9,222 nt of DNA from Erysipelotrichaceae bacterium (GTDB taxonomy: Bacteria > Bacillota_I > Bacilli_A > Erysipelotrichales > Erysipelotrichaceae), in assembly GCA_003510215.1 (NCBI GenBank), contig DOKQ01000139.1, positions 1 through 9,222 on the forward strand, written 5' to 3'. The notes under the pieces were generated by a model. The model saw nothing but the letters and a program-made list of their open reading frames with translations, made no database searches and was not told the origin of the DNA. The translations under genes were made by a program, and so were the position numbers. Within the stretch, counting starts at the first letter, position 1. Every line of letters begins with the position of its first letter. Shown here in pieces: positions 1-5,924 of this stretch.

Positions 1-759
1 AAGGAAGGGTTGCTTACGATCAACCAGAAGACATTTTATGTGAGTACCGATGACCAGCAGGTAGTCTATGTGATGACGCCGATGGATTATGTACACGATG
101 AGGTGAACAGCTTTGTGGTTGGCCATGATCGGTTGAATCTAGTCATTGTCAAAGAGGATCTAGTGGCTGCCCGGTTTGGGGATGTGCTTTTACCAAGCAT
201 TGGTGTTGTGGTGTCGATCGATCCTGAAAGTCAGCTTGCCAGGCAATTGGTGTCAGATTGTGATGTGGATGATCAGGGTTATGTGGATATCACAGGCTGG
301 TCGTATCAGTTGCAACTGTTAAACCTACCTCCGGTGGATTTAATGATTGGTGGTGGCTTACTGCTGATGGATCATGGAGAGATGGTATATGAAGAGTCCA
401 TCGAAGTGGAAGGGTGGAAAACCCCACTTTCGATTATGACACAGGAGTCGGACATTCAGAATCTTTCGATCCATCCAAGAACCGCGATTGGCCTAACAAA
501 GGATAAAAAACTGTGTGTCTTTGTATTTTCGGGGCGAAGCCAATTTTCCATCGGTGCCAATTATCGGCATATGTGCCTTATTATCAAAGATATGGTGCCA
601 ACGATCGATAAAGTGATGAATGTGGATGGTGGAGCCAGTAGTTTTCTGGCCTATGTGGATCCGATGGGGTTTGTGGAACTGAATGTTCCAAGTGCCACCT
701 TTGATACATGTGCCGGACGTGTTCGAAATGTTTACTCGATGCTTGAAATCGAGTGTTAA
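1..759 (+). CDS. Phosphodiester glycosidase (NAGPA-like) domain protein, 5' partial
   Basis: This is the C-terminal part of a protein of the phosphodiester glycosidase family related to the mammalian mannose-6-phosphate uncovering enzyme. Residues counted from the TTG at position 10: an IGGG motif followed by a hydrophobic stretch and DHGEM at 113-125, HPRTAIG at 155-161, SGR at 174-176, NVDGGASS at 204-211 and RVRNVYSM near the end. This is the usual order of the second half of the domain. The frame is open to position 1, and the purine-rich AAGGAAGG lies only one base before the TTG, too close to be its ribosome binding site, so the gene probably begins upstream. The usual early NGGFF-like block is not visible and is presumably outside the window. 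Bacterial members are linked with exopolysaccharide or wall-polymer metabolism; the substrate here is unknown. Its close coupling to a sugar-phosphate mutase fits a carbohydrate role. Family call fairly sure; function inferred. Confidence 0.8.
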   Translation, partial: KEGLLTINQKTFYVSTDDQQVVYVMTPMDYVHDEVNSFVVGHDRLNLVIVKEDLVAARFGDVLLPSIGVVVSIDPESQLARQLVSDCDVDDQGYVDITGWSYQLQLLNLPPVDLMIGGGLLLMDHGEMVYEESIEVEGWKTPLSIMTQESDIQNLSIHPRTAIGLTKDKKLCVFVFSGRSQFSIGANYRHMCLIIKDMVPTIDKVMNVDGGASSFLAYVDPMGFVELNVPSATFDTCAGRVRNVYSMLEIEC

Positions 760-766
760 AGGAGAG
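758..766 (+). promoter_or_regulatory. Ribosome binding site of the phosphohexomutase gene
   Basis: AAAGGAGAG overlaps the last two bases of the upstream TAA stop and lies 8 nt (from GGAG) before the ATG at 773. It fixes the start at 773 rather than at the in-frame ATG at 683, which lies inside the previous gene and has no comparable site. The overlap suggests translational coupling. Confidence 0.8.
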
Positions 767-772
767 TGGATT

Positions 773-2188
773 ATGATTAAATTTGGAACCGGGGGATGGA
801 GAGAAATCATTGGGGATCAGTTTACAAAAGCAAATGTACAGAAGGTTGCCAAGGCTTTAGCTGTGATGATGCTTGAAGATGGGGCAAAACCTGAAATCTG
901 CATGGGGTATGATCGCCGGTTTTTATCCAAGGAAGCTGCGATGTGGGCAAGTGAAGTTCTGGTTTCGGAAGGAATTCATGTGTACTTCACAAATAAATCC
1001 AAACCGACACCGCTGATTATGTATACCGTGGATTATCTGAAACTTGATTATGGTATGGCTATCACGGCATCCCATAATCCACATCTTTACAATGGAATTA
1101 AGGTTTTTACCAAAGGGGGTAAGGATGCGGATGTGTCTGTGACTTCCAGATTACAGGAGTTAGCGAATCAAGTGGAAGTGGTTCAACCGCCTTACTTATT
1201 TGATCAGTATGTTGAGCAGTCACGGATTACATACATTGACTTGTTCAATGAGTATATTGACAGTATTTTAGAACAGATTGATCAGACGGCCATTCGGGAT
1301 GCCCGTCTTAAAGTTGTGCTTGATCCGATGTATGGTGTCAGTCAAACTTCACTACGAACCATTCTTTCAACCGTAAGATGTGATCTGACGGTCATCAATG
1401 AGCGTCATGATACGTTGTTTGGTGGGAAATTACCGACACCCAACAGTGCTGCCTTATCCAAACTAAAACAGGCGGTACTTGATCTTAAGTGTGATTTTGG
1501 TATTGCAACGGATGGTGATGCGGACCGCATTGGTATCATTGATGATCAGGGTCACTTTATTCATCCCAATCAGATTCTCGTATTGTTATACTATTACCTG
1601 TTGGAGACCAAGGGTTGGCGCGGTGATGTCGTGCGTAACAATAGCACGACCCATCTGTTGGATAAGATTGCCCAACATTATGGTCAGAAGTGCCATGAAG
1701 TTCCTGTTGGATTTAAACACATCTCATCGAAAATGGCTGAAACAGAAGCAATCATCGGAGGAGAGTCCAGTGGTGGTTTGACCATCGTAGGGCATATCTC
1801 CGGTAAGGATGGGATTTATGCGGCTGCACTCCTTGTGGAGATGGTTGCCAAAATGAAGCGGAGTATCTCCGAGATCCAACACATCATTGAAGAGCGTTTT
1901 GGTCGCTTTGTGTATGTGGATAAGGATTTCCATTTGTATCAGGAAAAGAAGGATGATATTTATCGCATCCTATTGGAAAATAAAGAACTGCCTGAGTTTC
2001 CATGGCCGATAGACAAGGTTTCCTATGAGGATGGCTGCAAGATCTATTTTCAGTCCGGTGGCTGGCTGATTGTGCGCTTCTCCGGTACAGAGCCGATTAT
2101 TCGTATGGCTGCTGAGTTTGAAAGTAAAGAGCTTGTGGATCAGGCATATGCAATCATCGAGCATTTTCTACAAATCAATCCATCGTAA
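773..2188 (+). CDS. Phosphoglucomutase/phosphomannomutase family protein (alpha-D-phosphohexomutase)
   Basis: A full-length 471-residue alpha-D-phosphohexomutase, which interconverts hexose 1- and 6-phosphates in the cytosol through a phosphoserine and a bound sugar bisphosphate. All four signature loops are intact: FGTGGWR at the N-terminus (4-10); the catalytic loop TASHNP with phospho-acceptor Ser100; the metal loop DGDADR with Asp247, Asp249 and Asp251; the sugar-specificity loop GGESSGG (329-335); and the phosphate-binding loop RFSGTEP (435-441). The FGTGGWR start, instead of the FGTSGIR of glucosamine mutases (GlmM), and the GGESSGG loop point to glucose or mannose phosphate. Which sugar is used cannot be read from the sequence. 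The gene follows the glycosidase by 13 nt and is probably cotranscribed with it, supplying sugar 1-phosphates for nucleotide sugars and wall or capsule polymers (inference). Confidence 0.92.
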   Translation: MIKFGTGGWREIIGDQFTKANVQKVAKALAVMMLEDGAKPEICMGYDRRFLSKEAAMWASEVLVSEGIHVYFTNKSKPTPLIMYTVDYLKLDYGMAITASHNPHLYNGIKVFTKGGKDADVSVTSRLQELANQVEVVQPPYLFDQYVEQSRITYIDLFNEYIDSILEQIDQTAIRDARLKVVLDPMYGVSQTSLRTILSTVRCDLTVINERHDTLFGGKLPTPNSAALSKLKQAVLDLKCDFGIATDGDADRIGIIDDQGHFIHPNQILVLLYYYLLETKGWRGDVVRNNSTTHLLDKIAQHYGQKCHEVPVGFKHISSKMAETEAIIGGESSGGLTIVGHISGKDGIYAAALLVEMVAKMKRSISEIQHIIEERFGRFVYVDKDFHLYQEKKDDIYRILLENKELPEFPWPIDKVSYEDGCKIYFQSGGWLIVRFSGTEPIIRMAAEFESKELVDQAYAIIEHFLQINPS

Positions 2189-2190
2189 TG

Positions 2191-2211
2191 AAAGGGCCAA
2201 CTGGCCATTTT
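2191..2211 (+). terminator. Weak intrinsic terminator candidate
   Basis: Just after the mutase stop codon, GGCC-AACT-GGCC forms a 4-bp GC stem. Beyond one G/A mismatch, AAA pairs with TTT, and a short TTTT run follows. It is a modest hairpin whose T run merges with the next promoter's TTGACA box, so read-through into the lipoprotein gene is possible. Confidence 0.4.
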
Positions 2212-2238
2212 GACATATCTTTTTTTCTGTGGTAAGTT
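2210..2238 (+). promoter_or_regulatory. Promoter of the serine hydrolase lipoprotein gene
   Basis: A perfect TTGACA (2210-2215) is separated by 17 bp from TAAGTT (2233-2238), which is preceded by TGG, an extended -10 (TGn) element. The -10 hexamer matches the consensus only in part. Predicted transcription starts near 2245, leaving a leader of about 22 nt with an AGGGGG site (2256-2261) before the ATG. Confidence 0.7.
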
Positions 2239-2266
2239 TAGTGTATAAAAAACATAGGGGGTATCT

Positions 2267-3151
2267 ATGGTGTTAACAAAATGGTTTGTCATCCTGATTC
2301 TTCTTGTGGGGTGTGGTGTACCACAAAAGATCGAAGAGTCAACGATACCGGAAGAGATTAAGGATGAAGTCAATCATTCAGACGAATGTGAAGATGAGAT
2401 GATCAGCGATGAAGAACTACCTTCAGTCCAGTATCTTGTTTTCGAGGATATCACAAAAGAGATTGGACATATATTGAATGATGATATTGGATTTGTGTAT
2501 CACAATCTGGTGACGGATCAGCGGATTAGTTTTAATGAGAAAAAACATTTCTATGCTGCGAGTACGGTGAAAACACTGATTGCGATGCAACTGTTGGATG
2601 TGGGTTTTGATTTGAGGACGGAAGTGATGTTAAAGTCCAGTCACCTTCAAAAAGGTCGTGGTGCAATTACAAATGGCGGAACGGTTGGACAGAGCTATGT
2701 ACTCGAAGAAGTCTTGTATGAAATGATGGTATCTTCGGACAATACAGCGACGCAAATGGCCTTTGAACTTGGACGTCCGTATCAGGCTTGGACCTATGCG
2801 GGCAGCTACTCAAGTTCAGGTGGTCATCATCGGTTGTATAATGGGGAAAATCTGGTGACTCCGGAGTATATGGCGGATGCCATGTTGCATTTGCATCACA
2901 ACCAGAGTCACTATCAGCATGTATTGGACTTGAAGTTTAAAACACCGGATCAGATGAACTTATTTGATGATATGGATGTGTATGCCAAAAAACCGGGTCA
3001 GTCCATTTCTCGTAGCAGTTTTTCGCAGATAGGTATTTTATATGAGGACCAACCGTTTGTCTTTGTGATTTATGCTCAGAACTCAAGGTCGATTGAAGAT
3101 ATGAGAACGGTTGCTCAGGTGATGCTAACGGCACATCGAAAGAATAGATAA
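2267..3151 (+). CDS. Serine beta-lactamase/PBP-like lipoprotein
   Basis: A 294-residue exported lipoprotein with the fold of class A beta-lactamases and related serine hydrolases. A hydrophobic signal ends in lipobox LVGC with Cys16. An acidic linker (about 23-50, many Glu and Asp) would hold the catalytic domain away from the membrane. Catalytic motifs: STVK with nucleophile Ser99 and Lys102; SDN at 157-159, followed by TAT as in the family; and LVTPEYMADAM (196-206), matching the helix after the omega loop. The third motif, normally KTG, reads KPG (242-244). I see no clear omega-loop ExxxN, so the deacylating glutamate of true class A enzymes appears to be missing. A wall-active peptidase, esterase or PBP-like protein seems likelier than a penicillin-degrading enzyme (inference). 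The gene is monocistronic, with its own promoter and a strong terminator. Confidence 0.82.
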   Translation: MVLTKWFVILILLVGCGVPQKIEESTIPEEIKDEVNHSDECEDEMISDEELPSVQYLVFEDITKEIGHILNDDIGFVYHNLVTDQRISFNEKKHFYAASTVKTLIAMQLLDVGFDLRTEVMLKSSHLQKGRGAITNGGTVGQSYVLEEVLYEMMVSSDNTATQMAFELGRPYQAWTYAGSYSSSGGHHRLYNGENLVTPEYMADAMLHLHHNQSHYQHVLDLKFKTPDQMNLFDDMDVYAKKPGQSISRSSFSQIGILYEDQPFVFVIYAQNSRSIEDMRTVAQVMLTAHRKNR

Positions 3152-3154
3152 TGA

Positions 3155-3192
3155 GAAGGAAGTGAGGTATTTATGATATTTCACTTCTTTTT
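3155..3192 (+). terminator. Intrinsic terminator after the lipoprotein gene
   Basis: A long stem-loop: GAAGTGA (3159-3165) pairs perfectly with TCACTTC (3181-3187). The helix continues inward through two G-U pairs and TAT/ATA to a 5-nt TTATG loop, and outward through A-U and G-U pairs. A TTTTT run (3188-3192) follows. It starts 4 nt after the stop codon. Confidence 0.85.
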
Positions 3193-3203
3193 GATGAAAA
3201 TGA

Positions 3204-3216
3204 GGTGAATTTCACC
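3204..3216 (+). repeat. Perfect 13-bp palindrome, operator candidate
   Basis: GGTGAA-T-TTCACC is a perfect inverted repeat of two 6-bp arms around one base. It sits where the -35 region of the following promoter would be, 20 bp before the -10 box. That position suits a repressor site, but no regulator can be named from the sequence. Confidence 0.45.
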
Positions 3217-3241
3217 ACTTATGCGTTTTATTTGATACAAT
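3211..3241 (+). promoter_or_regulatory. Extended -10 promoter of the phospholipase gene
   Basis: TGATACAAT (3233-3241) is an extended -10 with a 5/6 hexamer. The -35 is poor: the best match, TTCACC (3211-3216), is 4/6 at a long 19-bp spacing, so promoter strength probably rests on the TGn motif. Transcription would start near 3248, which rules out the GTG at 3205 as the gene start. Confidence 0.6.
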
Positions 3242-3247
3242 ATAGAC

Positions 3248-3255
3248 AAGAGGTG
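3248..3255 (+). promoter_or_regulatory. Ribosome binding site of the phospholipase gene
   Basis: In AAGAGGTG the GAGG core lies 8 nt before the ATG at 3262 but only 2 nt before the in-frame ATG at 3256. This favours 3262, giving a protein beginning MPNVITHG, the normal N-terminus of the family. Confidence 0.75.
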
Positions 3256-3261
3256 ATGGGT

Positions 3262-4257
3262 ATGCCAAATGTGATTACCCACGGACTGATGGCTCAGGAA
3301 ACATTGAAACAATTACCGGTTTCAACGGTTCGAAGTGCAATTGAGCATTTTGAACAGGCGTTTCTTTTTGGAAGCAATGGTCCGGATTTTTTATTTTACT
3401 ACAATGTATGGCCATGGCTTAACCAGAAGGAAGCTGCCCGTATTTCAGACTTTGGTGAAATTATTCATCGTCAGAAAATCAATGAGTTTACCGATACGAT
3501 GATTGATTTAGCTTACCAGCTGCCAAAAGGGAAGAAACAGGATATCGCACTTGCATTTATTGCAGGTTATTTAACGCATTGGTCACTTGACTCAGTAGCG
3601 CATCCGTTTATCTTTTATCGCAGCGGAGAAATGAAGGGGAGTACCCGATACTGGCATTATCGCTATGAGTCCATGCTTGATAGTCTGATGGTCACACGGG
3701 TATTTGAGTTAAAGTTACAGGATGTTCCTTCGAAAAAGTTTGTGAAGTTGTCGAAAATGGAGAGAGAAACGATTGCCTGGATTGTATCTACTGCTGTATA
3801 TAAAGTCTATGGTACGGTATTAACCCAGCAGGAAGCGATGACATGTATGAAACATTTTTATCAGGTGTTACATGCGCTTTTTGATCCAAAGACACGACTT
3901 TTCCCGGTGGTACAGTGGGTTGAAAATCATCTGATGAGAAAACCATGGAACTTTTCTTCTCATATGGTCATCGGTGATCTGGATGAAGTCCATGATATCT
4001 TGAATGAGCATAGAGAAGCCTGGTGCAATCCGACAGATCCAAGTGAAATTCATCATGACAGTTTTATGCAACTGTTTGATCAGGCTTTGGGAAGAGCTAC
4101 GCTGGCACTTTCTCAGTTAAATCATATAGGGATGAAAAAGGCGGTTTCCATGGCGCCAGTAATGCAGGATCGTCAGTTCGATACAGGTAAAAGTGAAGAT
4201 CGTCCGATGATTATTTACGATTCCGTATATGAAAAAAGCGGCAATCTTGCCCGCTAA
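3262..4257 (+). CDS. Zinc-dependent phospholipase C family protein
   Basis: A 331-residue protein with the hallmarks of the zinc-dependent phospholipase C family, whose founding members hydrolyse phospholipids using three zinc ions. Visible blocks: MPNVITHG at the start with His7; FGSNGPDFLFYY (36-47) with Asp42; AFIAGYLTHWSLDSVAHPF (98-116) with His106, Asp110 and His114; and HYRYESMLD (132-140) with His132, Glu136 and Asp140. These His and Asp residues are the likely metal ligands. Secreted toxins of the family carry a signal peptide, but this protein begins directly at the domain and no signal or membrane segment is seen, so it is probably cytoplasmic. Many Bacillota have such short members of unknown substrate. 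The region after about 150 is not recognisable beyond helical character. The gene has its own promoter. Membership is fairly sure; activity is not proven. Confidence 0.82.
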   Translation: MPNVITHGLMAQETLKQLPVSTVRSAIEHFEQAFLFGSNGPDFLFYYNVWPWLNQKEAARISDFGEIIHRQKINEFTDTMIDLAYQLPKGKKQDIALAFIAGYLTHWSLDSVAHPFIFYRSGEMKGSTRYWHYRYESMLDSLMVTRVFELKLQDVPSKKFVKLSKMERETIAWIVSTAVYKVYGTVLTQQEAMTCMKHFYQVLHALFDPKTRLFPVVQWVENHLMRKPWNFSSHMVIGDLDEVHDILNEHREAWCNPTDPSEIHHDSFMQLFDQALGRATLALSQLNHIGMKKAVSMAPVMQDRQFDTGKSEDRPMIIYDSVYEKSGNLAR

Positions 4258-4279
4258 CTTAAGTATAACACTCAATTTA

Positions 4280-4307
4280 ATTTTATAAAAGACTGCTTTT
4301 ATGAAAT
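4280..4307 (+). repeat. AT-rich inverted repeat upstream of hpf
   Basis: A 12-bp arm (4280-4291) pairs with 4296-4307 around the loop ACTG, with one T-G wobble. No T run follows, so it does not look like a normal + strand terminator. It lies 35 nt before the hpf start codon and could be a 5' leader hairpin, a weak bidirectional end or a protein site. A TATAAC at 4264-4269 could be a -10 box with no good -35. Confidence 0.4.
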
Positions 4308-4342
4308 AAATTGACATAAAATAAAGAAAAGGAGGATATGTT

Positions 4343-4885
4343 ATGCGTATTAACATTCACGGCAAGAATTTGACAATTACTGATGCGATGTATCAGCGGG
4401 TGGTGAAGAAGTTATCGTTTTTAGAGAAATACTTCAACATTGATGAAGACACCTCCGCCAACTGTGTCGTACGGGTTTATCCAACAGGAATGAAACTGGA
4501 AATCACCGTACTCACGAAAGTTGGGTACTTACGTGCAGAAGTAGTTCATGAAGACTTCTATGCGGCAGTGGATTTGGCTATGGATAAACTGGAAGATCAG
4601 ATCCGTCGTCAAAAAACACGGTTGTCCCGTCGTCATCGCGAAAAACTTGCCCATGCTTTCCTAAAACAGGTAGATGAGCCAGTCGTCAAGGATGATAAGG
4701 AAATTCCGGTAAGAACCAAAACAGTGGTTGCGGCACGGATGGACCTTGATGAAGCCATTATGAGAATGGAAATGTTAGGTCACTCTTTCTTCATTTATAC
4801 AGATGATGAAACCGACGGCGTAGCGGTTGTATATAAACGAAACGATGGTGGTTATGGTCTGTTGGAGACTGAGGCAGTCGAATAG
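4343..4885 (+). CDS. hpf: Ribosome hibernation promoting factor, long form
   Basis: A 180-residue long-form HPF, which binds the small subunit in the mRNA/tRNA channel and joins two 70S ribosomes into inactive 100S dimers in slow-growing or starved cells. The N-terminal ribosome-binding domain (about 1-100) begins MRINIHGKNLTITDAM and ends in a basic segment, RRQKTRLSRRHREK (88-101). After a short linker, the C-terminal dimerisation domain (about 122-176) shows VRTKTV, DLDEAIMRMEMLGHSFFIY and VVYKRNDGGYGLLE, the typical conserved blocks. The length fits the long form rather than the short HPF/YfiA of enterobacteria. A strong GGAGG (4331-4335) lies 7 nt before the ATG. The gene is flanked by an AT-rich hairpin and a terminator, so it is probably transcribed alone. 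Its promoter could not be assigned securely. Confidence 0.95.
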   Translation: MRINIHGKNLTITDAMYQRVVKKLSFLEKYFNIDEDTSANCVVRVYPTGMKLEITVLTKVGYLRAEVVHEDFYAAVDLAMDKLEDQIRRQKTRLSRRHREKLAHAFLKQVDEPVVKDDKEIPVRTKTVVAARMDLDEAIMRMEMLGHSFFIYTDDETDGVAVVYKRNDGGYGLLETEAVE

Positions 4886-4893
4886 TCATTTAC

Positions 4894-4918
4894 AAGGGAG
4901 TGTAAATTCTCCCTTTTT
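4894..4918 (+). terminator. Intrinsic terminator after hpf
   Basis: AAGGGAG (4894-4900) and CTCCCTT (4909-4915) form a perfect 7-bp stem around an 8-nt loop, running into TTTTT (4914-4918). It lies 8 nt after the hpf stop and separates hpf from sepF. An overlapping TTTACA/TGTAAA stem could compete with it. Confidence 0.88.
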
Positions 4919-4934
4919 AATGTGATAAATGCGA

Positions 4935-4961
4935 TTGTTTCTAGATTTTTTGTGATATAAT
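4935..4961 (+). promoter_or_regulatory. Extended -10 promoter of sepF
   Basis: TGATATAAT (4953-4961) is a perfect TATAAT with a TGn extension. The nearest -35-like hexamer is TTGTTT (4935-4940), at a short 15-bp spacing. Transcription would start near 4968, leaving a leader of about 17 nt with the excellent GGAGGTGA site (4973-4980). Confidence 0.75.
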
Positions 4962-4984
4962 AGGGTCAATGTGGAGGTGAAGCC

Positions 4985-5383
4985 ATGAGTTTTAAACAAA
5001 AAATTAAAGAGTTTATTAATCCCGTCGATGATGAAGAATATTTGGAGCTTTCACCACAAGAGGCGGTAACTCTCAGTGAATACGAGAAACCTTCGAACAA
5101 AAACGTTTCGAAGATTCCAACGGATACAAAAATGGTCCTCTTTGAACCGCGTTCATTCGATGAAGCGGAAGAGGTTGCCCGTCATCTGAAAGGTCAGCGT
5201 GCAGCAGTCGTAAATTTACATCGTCTGCCAAGAGAATACTCTCAACGCTCGATTGACTTTCTGACAGGGGTTATCTTTGCGTTGGATGGTTCCATTCAGA
5301 AAATTGGTCACAACGTCATTCTATGCACGCCGAAAACGATCGGTGTCGCAGGTGAAATTCGTTTTGATTCTGAGGAAGAATAA
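4985..5383 (+). CDS. sepF: Cell division protein SepF
   Basis: A 132-residue SepF, a cytoplasmic FtsZ partner that bundles FtsZ filaments and tethers them to the membrane at the division septum. The first dozen residues, MSFKQKIKEFINP, can form the amphipathic membrane-binding helix. An acidic linker (about 14-47) leads to the core domain (48-124): MVLFEPRSFDEAEEVARHL, RAAVVNLHRLP, then DFLTGVIFALDGSIQKIG (91-108) and the VAGEI end (121-125), all closely matching the family. It is slightly shorter than the Bacillus subtilis protein, mostly in the linker. Its promoter and GGAGGTGA site are strong. The next gene, divIVA, begins 62 nt downstream with its own promoter, so the pair may be expressed both together and separately. 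Confidence 0.95.
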   Translation: MSFKQKIKEFINPVDDEEYLELSPQEAVTLSEYEKPSNKNVSKIPTDTKMVLFEPRSFDEAEEVARHLKGQRAAVVNLHRLPREYSQRSIDFLTGVIFALDGSIQKIGHNVILCTPKTIGVAGEIRFDSEEE

Positions 5384-5393
5384 AGTAGAAAGA

Positions 5394-5422
5394 TTGAAAT
5401 AACACAGAGATTTTGTTAGAAT
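5394..5422 (+). promoter_or_regulatory. Promoter of divIVA
   Basis: TTGAAA (5394-5399), a 17-bp spacer and TAGAAT (5417-5422), with TGT directly before the -10 (extended element). Each hexamer has 5/6 consensus bases, making this one of the two best promoters in the window. Transcription would start near 5429, just before the AGGAGGGG site. No terminator lies between sepF and this promoter. Confidence 0.82.
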
Positions 5423-5431
5423 CAACTAGGC

Positions 5432-5439
5432 AGGAGGGG
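5432..5439 (+). promoter_or_regulatory. Ribosome binding site selecting the TTG start of divIVA
   Basis: AGGAGGGG lies 6 nt before the TTG at 5446. It sets the start there rather than at the in-frame TTG at 5413, which lies inside the promoter region. Confidence 0.85.
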
Positions 5440-5445
5440 AGTGCA

Positions 5446-5922
5446 TTGAGCGAGAAACCATCCCGTTTCCGCATCATGAAGCAGGGATACGACCGATTTG
5501 AGGTCGACCATGCCATCGATGAACTGCAATCACAGATTGATGAAATGCAATCGAAGCTGACACTGTATAAATCACAGACAGAAACTTCGCAGACACAACT
5601 CAATCTGGTGAAACAACGCTATCAGACATTGATCAGCGAATTAAACATGCGCGAAAAAGCGGCGGATGAGATTGCGCGATTGGCTTTGAAAGAAGCAAAT
5701 CACATTATTGATGCGGCACAGAACAATGCGGATAGCATTGTTCGAGAAGCACTTTCGACTGCGCGGATTATTCTGGTGGAAATGGCTAGAATATCCCAGG
5801 ATGCCAGTGAGGTTAAAGAGGAGTTAAAAGATAAGCTGGATGCTTTATCGAAATCCCTCGAAGATTTAACGTTGCCGGCGATCCCAAACCTGACATTTTT
5901 AAACAGTATTGAAGAAGAATAG
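5446..5922 (+). CDS. divIVA: DivIVA family protein
   Basis: A 158-residue coiled-coil protein of the DivIVA family, scaffolds that bind curved membrane at septa and poles and recruit division or wall-growth partners. The N-terminal block RFRIMKQGYDRFEVDHAIDEL (7-27) matches the conserved FxxxxxGYDxxEVDxxIDxL pattern. Residues 21-70 and about 75-140 are heptad-like and charged, with many Gln, Glu and Lys, as expected for parallel coiled coils. The usual N-terminal LTPLDI-type segment before the GYD block is shorter here, which may alter membrane binding. Start at TTG (5446), as decided by the ribosome binding site. Its position between sepF and ileS is the classic DivIVA context, although ylmG and ylmH are absent. 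The mRNA continues directly into the ileS T-box leader. Confidence 0.88.
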   Translation: MSEKPSRFRIMKQGYDRFEVDHAIDELQSQIDEMQSKLTLYKSQTETSQTQLNLVKQRYQTLISELNMREKAADEIARLALKEANHIIDAAQNNADSIVREALSTARIILVEMARISQDASEVKEELKDKLDALSKSLEDLTLPAIPNLTFLNSIEEE

Positions 5923-5924
5923 TG

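Noticed and set aside
683..772. Upstream ATG extending the phosphohexomutase by 30 residues
   Set aside because: It lies inside the glycosidase gene without a ribosome binding site. The ATG at 773 has an AAAGGAGAG site and gives the normal family N-terminus.
493..810. Minus-strand open frame over the glycosidase/mutase junction
   Set aside because: It is antisense to two well-supported genes, the translation resembles no family, and there is no promoter or ribosome binding site.
3205..3261. GTG start at 3205 for the phospholipase gene
   Set aside because: This region holds the palindrome and the TGATACAAT promoter element, and the added residues do not resemble the family. The site at 3248-3255 supports ATG 3262.
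4311..4316. TTGACA before hpf as a -35 box
   Set aside because: A -10 at normal spacing would fall on the Shine-Dalgarno (around 4334-4339), so it cannot drive a translatable hpf message.
5413..5445. TTG start at 5413 for divIVA
   Set aside because: It overlaps the promoter -10 box and has no ribosome binding site. AGGAGGGG supports TTG 5446.
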